A stretch of DNA of 64,000 nt from Victivallis vadensis. Its GTDB lineage: Bacteria; Verrucomicrobiota; Lentisphaeria; Victivallales; Victivallaceae. Under the pieces are notes generated by a model. The model was not told the origin of the DNA. It did no database searches and worked only from the letters and a program-made list of their open reading frames with translations. The translations under genes were made by a program, and so were the position numbers. This document shows, piece by piece, positions 45,101-53,324 of the stretch (position 1 is the stretch's first letter; every line of letters begins with the position of its first letter). The DNA lies in the NCBI RefSeq assembly GCF_003096415.1, contig NZ_QEKH01000003.1, positions 1 through 64,000 on the forward strand. Reading direction: 5' to 3'.

Positions 45101-45599
45101 CCTGACCTGGCAGGGGCCGGAGGACCGTTCCGCCCGGGTCTGGCTGCGCCGCGACGGAACGCAACTGCGGCTGCGGTTCGCGGTGACCGACGACCGCCAC
45201 GTGCAGCCGAACAGCGGTGCCGGGGTCTGGAAGGGAGACTGCGTGCAGTTCGCGCTGCTGCTGCCCGGACAGGACCGGATGTGGGAGATCGGCCTTTCCC
45301 GGTTGGATTCCGGAAAGAGTGAGGTATTCATCTGGAGTGCCCCATCCGGCTTTGATGTAGCCGGAAGTGCCGCCGGGATACGGCTCGCAACTTCCCGCGA
45401 GGGGACGGTGACCTGCTATGACGCGACGATTCCGCTGTCGGTGCTGGGAACGACGCCGGAGGCGCTCGCCGCCGGAGCCAGGTTCAACGCGCTGATCAAC
45501 GACGACGACGGCGAGGGGCGTGAAGGCTGGATCCAGATTGCGCCGGGGATCGGCGAAAACAAGGACCCCGCCAAATACCCGTTGATCCTTTTTCCCTGA
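42171..45599 (+). CDS. Secreted GH39-like glycosidase with CBM9-like C-terminus
   Basis: 1142 residues with signal peptide MKTFILLAVSVVALACAGE. About 450 beta-rich residues precede a TIM barrel (about 450-760). Its start KGFLFGICSHPQRWS, acid/base Glu572 in WEVWNEPDF and probable nucleophile Glu675 in WYANETALN fit clan GH-A, closest to GH39. The end (about 985-1140) is a CBM9-like domain: VHLTWQGPEDRSARVWLRR, LRLRFAVTDDRHVQ, WKGDCVQFALLLPG. It probably cuts a branched plant or host polysaccharide; the linkage is unknown. The end is 9 bases from the convergent GntR stop. Confidence 0.82.
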   Translation: MKTFILLAVSVVALACAGEEIRFDGSVAVALIQGEKRDQALTPAVPSESEAPCLKLTWGERRHRFAELKLRNNRKIAPVEQASAGLTVYVPEKTRVGRIGVRFTDAKGETFQFYPAGEGLKRGAWNTLSYRISETDANSSWGGNADRKVDGALRFSGVAVNFPAGSGAGELFIGKLQLHERQGELLVCGEPFLNFDRSENFALRGNPAEASLKLTDSGWEMAGTVEKRKKFTMVDRKLSLTPYAPAELAVFRLDGAGSTGKGTAALSYTDSTGRKFQAKCNFAPGQKELRFEFPASKAPTGYYSSITVEPEPGEFRLCFTGSERFGRRSAAEAVGFEVDTGNPLHLLLAGEKGKPAFRFINRAAVPLEVQAEVELVDYYGRSVKNAFPLKLAPGEAVSRPLEGTLPALGIWYVSCRITAANDKGDVAVSKRSFAWLKPAGPTPGRAKGFLFGICSHPQRWSLRDQELEALAMAYCGGKVLRNDASWSSLQPAPDRWNFESMDRKVELFGRYDIELAPIWAYTPRWAAAPEVRGKEWKEWFRSLPDYGAWEKFISATVTRYRGKIRLWEVWNEPDFKGRTSYGSDEYAELMKLAWRAAKAADPEVIIQSGGFATVKDHPSRKGNFHEEALVKGRGFFDIHAYHEHGRFASYRAAVEERFLPMRERTGTTVPWYANETALNSLGGERNQAAALFKKLLYSWANGAIGYNWYDLRNDGFDVKNGEHNYGMITNDFQPKAVYVAYNTLAGCFSGAQYLKRIDCKAPELYVYLFSRGGELLAGIWNETNRGATVPLQFSTDAAAAEAVDLMGNARPLAVQGGIVVAEAGRDPVILRLKKASDCIWGGNLVSIDTDGPAVPGSKVKLAIGVRNPYAQEREFRLKLIVPEGVAAVPAERVIRIAAGSEASWNSELSIPVTYRKAAELQLEYAIGADGASGVIGLPLVPARRIASGEMKPEAPDFRMDRRDQAISLFEADPGKVHLTWQGPEDRSARVWLRRDGTQLRLRFAVTDDRHVQPNSGAGVWKGDCVQFALLLPGQDRMWEIGLSRLDSGKSEVFIWSAPSGFDVAGSAAGIRLATSREGTVTCYDATIPLSVLGTTPEALAAGARFNALINDDDGEGREGWIQIAPGIGENKDPAKYPLILFP

Positions 45600-45608
45600 T
45601 GCGGTAAA

Positions 45609-46625
45609 TCACTCCTGCTGCGGCAGTCGGAGCCTGCCGCAGATATTGATGTTCCGGGGCAGGGCGCGCGGATCATTCAACAGCCGGAGCATTTCGGAGA
45701 GGACGCATTCGCCCATCCGCTGCCAGTCGGCGGCGATGGTCGGAAAGCGGAAGAAATCCGGGTCGAGGAACTGTTTGCCGTCCACGCTGAGCACGGTGCA
45801 GCGGTCGGCCAGTTGTTCGCCGGTATCGGCGAGATAGGCGGCGGAGGCGCTCTGAAGCAGTTGGTCCGACGTGAAAAAGTAGCCGCAATCTTCCTCGTAA
45901 CCATCCGTGGGCAGGCCGACATGAAATTCCGCCCGGCCGCCGCGCTCCTCCCACTGCCGTTTGAACAGCCGCCCGCGCGTCAGGTAGACCGGCTTGGGGC
46001 TGGCGAAGATTTTCACTCTGCGCAGAAAAGTCCGGGCACGCCGGAAATAGAGTTCCGCGCAGCACGCCATCTCCAGCGGATCGAGGTTCACGGTGGAAAT
46101 CCGCCCGTTCCAGGAGTTCTGCACGAGCATGCCGACGGTGGGGCAGGGCAGCTGCGGATAGTCGCCGAGCTCCGAGTCGTATTCATTGAGCAGGATCACG
46201 CCGTCGGCGGTCCCGGCGGTCCGGCGGATCAGTTCCGGGGTGATGTCGGTCCCGGAAACATACTGGACCAGCAGTTGATAACCGGCCTTCGACGCCGCGT
46301 CGAGCATGCCCATGAAGGCGGTGTGGCAAAGCCCGGTGCCGGACTCCCCGACATACGGCTCCATCAGCACCGCGATCCGGCCGGAGCGCCCGGTGCCGAT
46401 GCTTCGGCGCGCCCTGACGAAGACGCCGGAGGGGCCGCGCTGTTCGAGCAGGCCGTTTTCACAGAGCTTTTCGACGGCCCGGTAGGCGGTGCCGTAGCTC
46501 AGGCGGAATTTGGCGGCGAAGCGGCGGATGGAGGGGAGCCGGCTGCCGACGCCGTACTCCCCGGAGACGATCCGGCTTTCAATATATTCGACCAATTGAC
46601 CGGCGAGCGGCGAAATTGTTTTCAT
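45609..46625 (-). CDS. GntR-type regulator with LacI-like sensor domain
   Basis: 338 residues. Winged helix about 5-72 (LAGQLVEYIESRIVSGEYGVGSRLPSIRRFAAKFRLSYGTAYRAVEKLCENGLLEQRG), then a LacI-like effector domain (RIAVLMEPYVGESGTGLCHTAF; CGYFFTSDQLLQSASAAYLA). It is a clear paralog of the broken regulator at 46859, which it faces across a region full of GGATCAG boxes. It may regulate the GH39-like locus to its left, the heparinase locus to its right, or both. Confidence 0.9.
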   Translation of the reverse strand: MKTISPLAGQLVEYIESRIVSGEYGVGSRLPSIRRFAAKFRLSYGTAYRAVEKLCENGLLEQRGPSGVFVRARRSIGTGRSGRIAVLMEPYVGESGTGLCHTAFMGMLDAASKAGYQLLVQYVSGTDITPELIRRTAGTADGVILLNEYDSELGDYPQLPCPTVGMLVQNSWNGRISTVNLDPLEMACCAELYFRRARTFLRRVKIFASPKPVYLTRGRLFKRQWEERGGRAEFHVGLPTDGYEEDCGYFFTSDQLLQSASAAYLADTGEQLADRCTVLSVDGKQFLDPDFFRFPTIAADWQRMGECVLSEMLRLLNDPRALPRNINICGRLRLPQQE

Positions 46626-46666
46626 GGTGCAGCCCTGAAAATTGCGGTTCTGTAACGCGTTTTTTT

Positions 46667-46695
46667 AGTATAGCCCGGTTTCCGGCATGGTTCAA
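46667..46695 (-). promoter_or_regulatory. Promoter of the GntR gene at 46625
   Basis: On the - strand TTGAAC (46690-46695), 17 bases, TATACT (46667-46672), about 42 bases before the start codon. Confidence 0.7.
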
Positions 46696-46730
46696 GCCCT
46701 GCGGGAAAAATTGCGATGGGAGCGACCAAA

Positions 46731-46791
46731 CTGATCCGTGATCTGGATCAGATTTGATTATATTGGATCAGTGTGGATCAGTTTGTGATCC
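46731..46791. promoter_or_regulatory. Array of five GGATCAG operator boxes
   Basis: CTGATCC (46731-46737), GGATCAG (46745-46751), GGATCAG (46765-46771), GGATCAG (46775-46781) and TGATCC (46786-46791). The first two form an inverted pair with a 7-base spacer, and the last two form GGATCA-5-TGATCC. The array lies between divergent paralogous GntR genes and just upstream of the right-hand promoter. Confidence 0.75.
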
Positions 46792-46809
46792 GTTTCCGGT
46801 TCATGTCTC

Positions 46810-46838
46810 TTGCGTTTCTGCGGCGGATGCGTCATAAT
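46810..46838 (+). promoter_or_regulatory. Promoter of the frameshifted GntR gene
   Basis: TTGCGT (46810-46815), 17 bases, CATAAT (46833-46838), then TAAAAGTGTGAC; close match to the promoter at 40193-40221. Confidence 0.65.
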
Positions 46839-46858
46839 TAAAAGTGTGACGAATCAGG

Positions 46859-47891
46859 ATGGATCATCCGGCAGGAATGGAAAATCAGATGCGGAAACCG
46901 GAAATCAGTGAACAATTGATCAACTATCTGGAAGAGCGGCTGCTCGCGGGCGAATACCGCCCCGGGATGCGTATTCCGTCAGTGCGGCGGCTGGCCGCGA
47001 AGTTCTGCTTGAGCTACGGTTCGGCGATACGCGGCATCGATTTCCTGTGCGAACAGGGAAAGCTGGAAAAGGCTTCCAAGCGCGGCATTTACGTATGCCG
47101 GCAGGAAACTCCGCTGCTGATCGGCGGGGGGGCCGGCGGCAGGAAGATCGTGTTCTTCATCGGCTCCGAACTGGATGCGGATTGCCAAAGCCTGTGGTAT
47201 ACGGCGCTGCTCGGATTCAGCCAGAGCGCGTCGAAACGCGGGGATTGCATCGTGATGACGCCGCTGCCGCACGATTCCGACTGCAACCGGGTGCTGCGGG
47301 AGAACGCGCGGGAGGCGGACGGGACTGGTGATCTTCAACTCCTTTTACTGGCCGCTGGAACCGCTTCCGGCCGGAAGCGCGGCGGTCGGGGCGCTGTTTG
47401 ACGGCAACCTTGACGGCACTCTGAGCGTGGTGAATCTCGATGCGCTGGACGCGGCCCGGCAGGCGGTCGAATATTTCCGGCTGAAACGGGTGCGCCATGT
47501 GGTGATCACTTCCAGCTCCCGGAAACTTTTCATGACCCGCGGCCGGCTGTTCGCCGCACTGTGGCGGAGCGAAGGGGGCAGTTGCGTGTTTTCGGATGGG
47601 ATTCCGCCGGAGTTCGATCCGGCCAACGGATATTTGTTCACGTCGGATCAGGTCTGCCAGCAGGCCTGTGAAGCCGCGGCGGAGACTGGTGCAAAGCCTC
47701 CGTTCGAATATGTGCCGATGCTCAGCATCGACGGGAAGCGTCTCCTGCGCGCGGATTTCTTCCGCTTCCCGACCCTTGCGATCGACTGGCGGCTGCTTGG
47801 GCAGTGCCTCTACCGGGAGCTTTGCGCCCGGATGGAGAATCCGGCGGAACCGGTCAAAAACATCAACCTGTGCGGCAGGCTTGCCGTATGA
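46859..47891 (+). pseudogene. GntR-type regulator broken by a one-base frameshift
   Basis: Two frames together make one protein of about 343 residues. The first (46859 on) has the winged helix (LINYLEERLLAGEYRPGMRIPSVRRLAAKFCLSYGSAIRGIDFL) and the start of the sensor domain (KIVFFIGSELDADCQSLWYTALL). After ADG the sense continues in another frame (VIFNSFYWPLEPLPAG to [10 protein letters not shown] at 47891). Deleting one G in the run at 47321-47323 gives ADGLVIFN, matching ADGVILLN in the paralog at 45609. The first frame alone ends at 47401. It could be a real mutation, phase variation or a sequencing error. Start 46859 is tentative; ATGs at 46877 and 46889 are alternatives. Confidence 0.82.
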
Positions 47892-47913
47892 CTTTCAGGA
47901 AAGGAACTGTAAA

Positions 47914-49134
47914 ATGCCGTCAGAATTGAATGAAACCGGTCCGCGCAGCGCCGCAGGAGCGGCAGCCCTTGTCGAACTGCTCGTCATTAAAACTTGTCAA
48001 ATATACAATCTTTTTCCATATACCGCTCTGCGTAAAAGAGAGGGGTTCGGAGGAGAGAAAGCGGCGACTTGCGCCGCGTCTCTCCCCGTACCAATCAATC
48101 TTAACCTCTCACACACTCCCGGCAAGCTCTCACGCCTTCGCCAATGCTCTGCAAGCGGCAAGTCGGAGCAAAAACGTGAAATTATCTTTCCGCAAAAAAG
48201 CGGGAAGATGATTTCACGTTATTGCGAATCTTCCTTCCCCGCCGGCCGAACGCGCCCCCACCTGTCGACCGTCCCGTACCCGGCACCGGCACCTTGCCGG
48301 TCGTGGTCCAGCGGCGAAAGCGCTGGTCGCTCCAGTAGGTGCGAAATCCTCCGTCGGAGACTATCCCGCTGCAGTTTTACGCTGATTGAGCTGCTCATAG
48401 TGATCGCAATCATAGCGATATTGGCTGCAATGCTGCTGCCGGCGCTGAACAAGGCGCGCGACCGGGCGAGGGCGATCGACTGCGTGAACCGGCTCAAGCA
48501 GATCGGATTGATCGAGTTGTCGTACTGCGGGGATTCGGACGACTACTACGCGATCAGCCGGGACCGGAAAAACGCCCACAACAACTGGTTCGAGATTCTG
48601 GCGCGACATACGACCGGGATGGAGAATATGGCGAACAGCGGAATATTCTACGAGTCGCGCACCCGCGGATACTATATTTACTCGTGGCCGGAGGTGCCGC
48701 TCTGTCCGACGATCACTTCGACGCATCCCAAGCTCGGCAACACCTCGAACAGCTGGGGCGGGTACGGGCGCAATGAGTACTTCGGCTCGGTCGGCACGGA
48801 CGGCGGTTGGAAGACCAACGCTTCCACCGGCGAGCAGTGCGTGGCGGTCAAGACCGGCAGGGTGAAGCGGCCGAGCCTGACGCTGCTGCACGGCGACGCC
48901 GACCAGTTCTACATGTCGCCCGGTGCGGCGTGGACGAAGTACGCCCGGTTCGTGCATTCGGGGCGGATGAATGTGCTGTTCGCAGACGGGCACGCCGGTT
49001 CCCATGCCGGATCGGTTTTCTGTTCGGGCGGCAGCGATGTGAGGCCGGATTCCGGGACCTCGACCGGCTGGGATATCGTGCACTGGCGTCCCGACGGCAA
49101 GACGTATGCGGACGGCCGCCCGAAATCGATGTGA
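47914..49134 (+). CDS. Pseudopilin B, interrupted by the mosaic element
   Basis: 406 codons in one frame. The first 24 residues end in [10 protein letters not shown], a prepilin-type start. About 130 codons of element follow ([12 protein letters not shown]...; [16 protein letters not shown]...), then [17 protein letters not shown] from 48376 and an ordinary H-X9-DG pseudopilin ([39 protein letters not shown]). Joining ALVELLV directly to the right-hand helix would give an uninterrupted pseudopilin. AAAGGA precedes ATG 47914. The broken GntR gene is upstream and the heparinase-like gene begins 7 bases after the stop. Confidence 0.8.
   Translation: MPSELNETGPRSAAGAAALVELLVIKTCQIYNLFPYTALRKREGFGGEKAATCAASLPVPINLNLSHTPGKLSRLRQCSASGKSEQKREIIFPQKSGKMISRYCESSFPAGRTRPHLSTVPYPAPAPCRSWSSGESAGRSSRCEILRRRLSRCSFTLIELLIVIAIIAILAAMLLPALNKARDRARAIDCVNRLKQIGLIELSYCGDSDDYYAISRDRKNAHNNWFEILARHTTGMENMANSGIFYESRTRGYYIYSWPEVPLCPTITSTHPKLGNTSNSWGGYGRNEYFGSVGTDGGWKTNASTGEQCVAVKTGRVKRPSLTLLHGDADQFYMSPGAAWTKYARFVHSGRMNVLFADGHAGSHAGSVFCSGGSDVRPDSGTSTGWDIVHWRPDGKTYADGRPKSM
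47968..47985 (+). repeat. Left direct repeat of element B (LVELLV codons)
   Basis: CTTGTCGAACTGCTCGTC aligns with the right copy at 48375-48399 (CTGATTGAGCTGCTCATA part). GAACTGCTCGT is shared with the left repeat of copy C. Confidence 0.65.
47986..48374 (+). mobile_element. Mosaic pseudopilin-targeting element, copy B (about 389 bp)
   Basis: Begins ATTAAAACTTGTCAAATATAC and ends ACTATCCCGCTGCAG. It contains all modules: hairpin at 48049-48087, long hairpin at 48168-48225 with six-A loop, CCGGCACCTTGCCGG hairpin near 48283-48300, GAAA-loop hairpin at 48308-48326. The right 130 bases are nearly identical to copy A. Repeat-to-repeat distance is 414 bases (138 codons). No enzyme gene and no terminal inverted repeats. 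Confidence 0.78.
48168..48225 (+). other. Long hairpin module in element B
   Basis: Arms 48168-48193 and 48200-48225 pair over 26 positions with one A-A mismatch and a few G-T pairs around a loop of six A. Two base pairs differ from copy C by full compensatory change (A-T here, G-C there). Confidence 0.85.
48375..48399 (+). repeat. Right direct repeat of element B (FTLIELL codons)
   Basis: TTTTACGCTGATTGAGCTGC then TCATA; starts the intact pseudopilin helix. Confidence 0.7.
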
Positions 49135-49141
49135 GGTTGCG

Positions 49142-52100
49142 ATGAAGTTGATAATGAAGAGTTTGCTGCTGGGAGTGGCCGCCGCAGCCTGCGGCGCGGA
49201 GCTGGAATTGCGCTTCGGGTTTGAAGGTGCGCCCGGACCGTTGACGAAGCTGGACCGGAACGATCTGGCACGGCGTGGCGCATTCTGCCGCTATAAGCCG
49301 GACCGGGCCGGAGGAAAAGCGCCGGAGCGGGTGGCGGAGGCTCCGGCGGTGCTGGGGAAAAACAGCCGCAGTTCCCTGCGCGGCAACGGCGCATTGGTGT
49401 GGATCAAGCGCGACGGGAAGCCGTTCCGGTTTGCGGAGGGATTCAGCTTTCAATTCTGGTTCAAGCCGGAGGAACTGCCGGAGAAACCGTTCTATTTCGC
49501 GGTGTTCAATAAAAGCTGGCGGGTCGGCTGCAACCCGCGGAGCGGCCGCTTTTTCGTGCAGAACCTCGCGAACCGGGAACAGTGCTTTTCCGCTCCTGTC
49601 GCGCTTGAAACCGGCCGCTGGCGTCTGCTGACGGTGACGGGAAAGGCGGAAGAGATCCGGATCTGGCTGGACGGCAGGCCGCTCTGCAAACGGCGCATGA
49701 AGCAGCCGCTGCCGGAAAGCCCGGAGCTGTTCTTCGGGAACGGCTCTCCCTACGGAACAGATTTCTTTCCGGGACTGCTCGACGAACCGATGCTGTTCCG
49801 GGGTGCGCTGACCGAAGCGGAAATCAGGGAGTATGCGGCGGGAAAGCTCCCGGCGGCGGCTCTGCCGGAGGGACGGCTGCCCCGGTTGGACAGTTCGGCC
49901 TGGCCGGTGACGTTCCCGGCCGCGCCGCGCCGGAGCTGTTCGTTCAGCACGGCGGTGATCGTTGCGGCGGAGCAGGGGCGCGACGACTGGGCGCCGATAG
50001 TACGCGACCGGTTTCGGAAGGAGTGGAAGGTCGAACTGCCGATTCTCCCCGCCGCCGATGCCGTCAAAAGCGGCAAGCCGTTGATTTTCAACGGGGATGC
50101 GCGCGGTAACGCGGCGTTGCGCCGGTTGGCGGCCAATTTGCAGCTGGCGGTTCCGGCCGAGGGCTGTGAGCTGCGGATGCTCCCGGAAATGCTCGACTGG
50201 CGCGTGGGCGGACTCTATTTCGGAGGGCGGACCCGCGAGGCGGTGGAAAGGGCGCTCGATATTTTTTTCAAACGGTTTCCGGCCCCTGCGGAGGTGCCGC
50301 TGATTTCGGAATGCGAAAGGGCGGGGGAGTTGCCCGACGCAGCCGGGATGGTCGAGGCGCTGCGCCGTCACTATGCGGAGCCGCCGGATTATATCCCGAA
50401 CCAGTCGGCGATCCGCCTTTTCCGCGCTCCGGCGCGGGCGTTCCTGATAAGCGGGAAGCCGGAGTACGCCCGCGCCTTCGGCGATATGGTCCGGATCGTG
50501 CTGGAACATTATGACGCGGCCAGAGGGGTGCGCGGCACGCCGCCCTCCTTTACCTTTCACGAGTTCCCGTGGATGGTCGAATCGGTCGAAGTTTCGGACG
50601 CCTTTACCGCGGAGGACCGCGCCGCCGCCGCGAAACTGATGGTCAAGGCGGTCGAAAACATGCTCGACTACTGGGAGATGGCCGAGCCGATGCGGCTGTA
50701 CGACTCCGGCGAAACCGGATACCTGACCAATCACCACATCTTCGCTTCGCGCAGCGTCTACATGGCCGCCGATTATCTGGAACGGCATTGCAGCTACGAA
50801 CCGGCACGCTACTGGAAAGCGGTGGCGGCCAACGCGATGCGCGGTGTGGAGAACGAACCGTTTTCACCGGAGGATTCCGCGAATTACCAGTATATCACCT
50901 ACCGGATTTTCATGAATTACGCGGTCGCCTCCGGGTTGTATGCGGACGACTTTTTCCGCAACGGCGCTTACCGCGACTACATCCGTTATGTGAAGAATCT
51001 GTGCGGAACCGACTGTTTCAGCGCCGGTTACGGCGACAACGCCCCGATGGCGCGCGCCGGGCACTGGAGCGTGCTGCGCGACGCTGTGGAGCTGTTCAAC
51101 GATGAGGAGGCCGAATTCCTGCTGGCGCGGCTGGCTGAAAATCCGCCGTCGCCGTTCTACCGGAGCGTGCTGCGGGAGATCGCGCCGCGCCGCGGCCTGC
51201 CGGAGCCGGGCAAAGAGACGCTGGGATTGAACATCTTCACCAACAACGCCTTCCGGGAGAAATTCTTCCGGATTGACGGGCTGTTCGGCCGTCCCACGCT
51301 GGACAAGGCGGTGTTCCGCAGTTCGTGGAGCCGCCGGGACGGCGAATTTCTGATGGTCAACGGCATGAACGGCGCGCCGCACGGCCACTTCGACGCGGGC
51401 GGGATCAGCCGGTTCCAGATCGGCCCGAACCTGTGGCTGACCGAGGGCGACTATATCAGGAAATACCCGGACGAACACAATACCGTGGAGGTTTCCCGCA
51501 ATGGCCGGACCGCATATCCGGCGGGACGTCACCGCTCCCGCGCTGCGCAGGTCGTTGGAGCCGTGAATGTTCCGAAACGGAATCAGGCGCTGCTCTCGCT
51601 GCGGGTCGAGGAGTACGGCGGATGTGCCGACTGGAACCGCCGGATCGGCTGGATTGCCGGGCAGGGGGTGTGGATTGCCGATAAGCTGACGGCGCGGGAG
51701 CCGGGCGAATTTCTGGCGCAGTGCCGCTGGCGGCTGCTCGGAGAACCGGCCGGTCCGCAGAGCTTCCGCCAGAAGAACGGCGCGGAACTGCACTGGCGGG
51801 AGTTGACCGGCGCGGAAAGTTTCCGCTATTCGCAGTTCGACGGCGGCCACGAGGAAGCCGGCCGGGATAACGGCTATTACTCCGGCAGCCCGCAGGCCGG
51901 GCCGGAGACGCGGATCGTGGTGCAGCGCCGCGCGGAAACTGTGGAAAAGGGGGCGGAACTCCGCTTTGTCAACCTCTTTACGCCTGTCGCGGCGGAGGTC
52001 AGGCAGCTCGGGGAAAACCTGTGGCTGGCTCCGGAAAGCCTGTTCGCCGCCGGTCCGGTTTCCGGGCCGGATATCGAAATCGCGGCGGATACTTGTCTGG

Positions 52101-53323
52101 TTTCCCCCGCCGGAGTGACTGCCGCCGGAGCTACGCGGCTGAAGTTCGGCCCCGTGGCGTGGGAGAGCGACGCGCCGCGCGACGTGGCGCTGGAGTTTAC
52201 GCAAAACGCATGGCGTGAACTGAAACGGCGGCTCGAAGCGGCGGCCCGGCCTGTTCCGGCTGCTGCCGTCCCGTCCCGGACGCTCCCGGAACTTCCGGCA
52301 TTGAAATTCGATGCCGCCGTGACCGCGCTGGCGGCAGGGGAACAGACATTGGCAGCCGGATTTGCCGACGGTGTCTTCCGGGTGATCTCCCGCGAGGGTA
52401 AAGAGCTTTTCCGGCACCGGTTTGCGGCTCCGGTCACTGCCGTCGCCGTGATTGACGTGCGGGGCGGGAGCCTCTACGCCGCCGGAACCGCCGGAACCGG
52501 CAACCGCCCGGCCCCCGGCAGCATCGCACTTTTCGATGTTTCCGGCAAGCTGCTGTGGCATAGGGAGATTCCGGTTTTGCAGCAGCGCAACGGCACGGTG
52601 CGTACCGTGTTTCCGGTTCGTTTCGCGGACGGCGGCTGGGCGCTGGCTGCCGGAAGCGAGGCGTGGCGTTACCATGTGTTCTCCCCGGAGGGGCGGGAAC
52701 TGTGGCGGCGACAGGTCTATCACGGCGCAACTGTCGGACTGGCCGCCGATCTCGACGGCGACGGCAACGACGAAATCGTGGCGGGCAACGAATACTATTA
52801 CCATTTGATTTTCGACCGCAACGGCAGGGAACTCGACCGCAAAACCACTGCTCCGTGGATTTATTCCGCAGTTGCGGCGGACCTTGACGGCGACGGCAGG
52901 GCCGAAGCGGTCACCGGCCGGAGCGACGGGAGTCTGCAGGTCTCCTGTCCGCCCGCGAACGGCTTCAGGCCGTGGAGCGTCTCCGTAGGGGGCCGTCCGG
53001 TCGGATTGGCGGTGTTGGACGGGGCATTGTACGCCGGCACGCTGCCGGGACAGGTGGTGAAGGTCGGCTTCGACGGAAAACTCCGGGCGGCGGCGACACT
53101 GCCCGCGCCGCTTGCGGCGATGTGTGTTTGCGGCGATTCGCTGCTGGCGGCGGGGCGTGACGGCATTCTGTATGAGCTTTCCGGGGCGCCCGCCGTTGTG
53201 AAGCGGTACGCCTATATTCATGACCCGGGAGAGGCGCAGGCTCCGCTTCTTGCCGGGGGGAGCGGCTTTGCCGTGCTGGGCAGCTCCGATCGAATTTACA
53301 TCATAGGACAGGAGGCGTTTTGA
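49142..53323 (+). CDS. Secreted heparinase II/III-like polysaccharide lyase with LamG and propeller domains
   Basis: 1393 residues with a signal peptide (MKLIMKSLLLGVAAAACGA). An N-terminal LamG/concanavalin-like domain (about 25-225: FSFQFWFKPEELPEKPFYF; FFPGLLDEPMLFRGALTEAEI) comes first. A helical toroid (about 390-640) contains HEFPWMVESVEVSDAF and SGETGYLTNHH. A beta-sandwich around NGAPHGHFDAGGISRFQIG follows, the heparinase II/III catalytic-type motif. The C-terminus (about 1060-1390) is a beta-propeller with FG-GAP-like DLDGDGNDE and DLDGDGRAEA calcium loops. Probably lyses an acidic polysaccharide; the substrate is unknown. Start ATG 49142, one gene after pseudopilin B. Confidence 0.78.
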   Translation: MKLIMKSLLLGVAAAACGAELELRFGFEGAPGPLTKLDRNDLARRGAFCRYKPDRAGGKAPERVAEAPAVLGKNSRSSLRGNGALVWIKRDGKPFRFAEGFSFQFWFKPEELPEKPFYFAVFNKSWRVGCNPRSGRFFVQNLANREQCFSAPVALETGRWRLLTVTGKAEEIRIWLDGRPLCKRRMKQPLPESPELFFGNGSPYGTDFFPGLLDEPMLFRGALTEAEIREYAAGKLPAAALPEGRLPRLDSSAWPVTFPAAPRRSCSFSTAVIVAAEQGRDDWAPIVRDRFRKEWKVELPILPAADAVKSGKPLIFNGDARGNAALRRLAANLQLAVPAEGCELRMLPEMLDWRVGGLYFGGRTREAVERALDIFFKRFPAPAEVPLISECERAGELPDAAGMVEALRRHYAEPPDYIPNQSAIRLFRAPARAFLISGKPEYARAFGDMVRIVLEHYDAARGVRGTPPSFTFHEFPWMVESVEVSDAFTAEDRAAAAKLMVKAVENMLDYWEMAEPMRLYDSGETGYLTNHHIFASRSVYMAADYLERHCSYEPARYWKAVAANAMRGVENEPFSPEDSANYQYITYRIFMNYAVASGLYADDFFRNGAYRDYIRYVKNLCGTDCFSAGYGDNAPMARAGHWSVLRDAVELFNDEEAEFLLARLAENPPSPFYRSVLREIAPRRGLPEPGKETLGLNIFTNNAFREKFFRIDGLFGRPTLDKAVFRSSWSRRDGEFLMVNGMNGAPHGHFDAGGISRFQIGPNLWLTEGDYIRKYPDEHNTVEVSRNGRTAYPAGRHRSRAAQVVGAVNVPKRNQALLSLRVEEYGGCADWNRRIGWIAGQGVWIADKLTAREPGEFLAQCRWRLLGEPAGPQSFRQKNGAELHWRELTGAESFRYSQFDGGHEEAGRDNGYYSGSPQAGPETRIVVQRRAETVEKGAELRFVNLFTPVAAEVRQLGENLWLAPESLFAAGPVSGPDIEIAADTCLVSPAGVTAAGATRLKFGPVAWESDAPRDVALEFTQNAWRELKRRLEAAARPVPAAAVPSRTLPELPALKFDAAVTALAAGEQTLAAGFADGVFRVISREGKELFRHRFAAPVTAVAVIDVRGGSLYAAGTAGTGNRPAPGSIALFDVSGKLLWHREIPVLQQRNGTVRTVFPVRFADGGWALAAGSEAWRYHVFSPEGRELWRRQVYHGATVGLAADLDGDGNDEIVAGNEYYYHLIFDRNGRELDRKTTAPWIYSAVAADLDGDGRAEAVTGRSDGSLQVSCPPANGFRPWSVSVGGRPVGLAVLDGALYAGTLPGQVVKVGFDGKLRAAATLPAPLAAMCVCGDSLLAAGRDGILYELSGAPAVVKRYAYIHDPGEAQAPLLAGGSGFAVLGSSDRIYIIGQEAF

Positions 53324-53324
53324 T

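Noticed and set aside
47328-47891. Independent gene starting with GTG at 47328
   Set aside because: Its sequence continues the sensor domain of the upstream frame and aligns with the second half of the paralog at 45609; there is no ribosome site.
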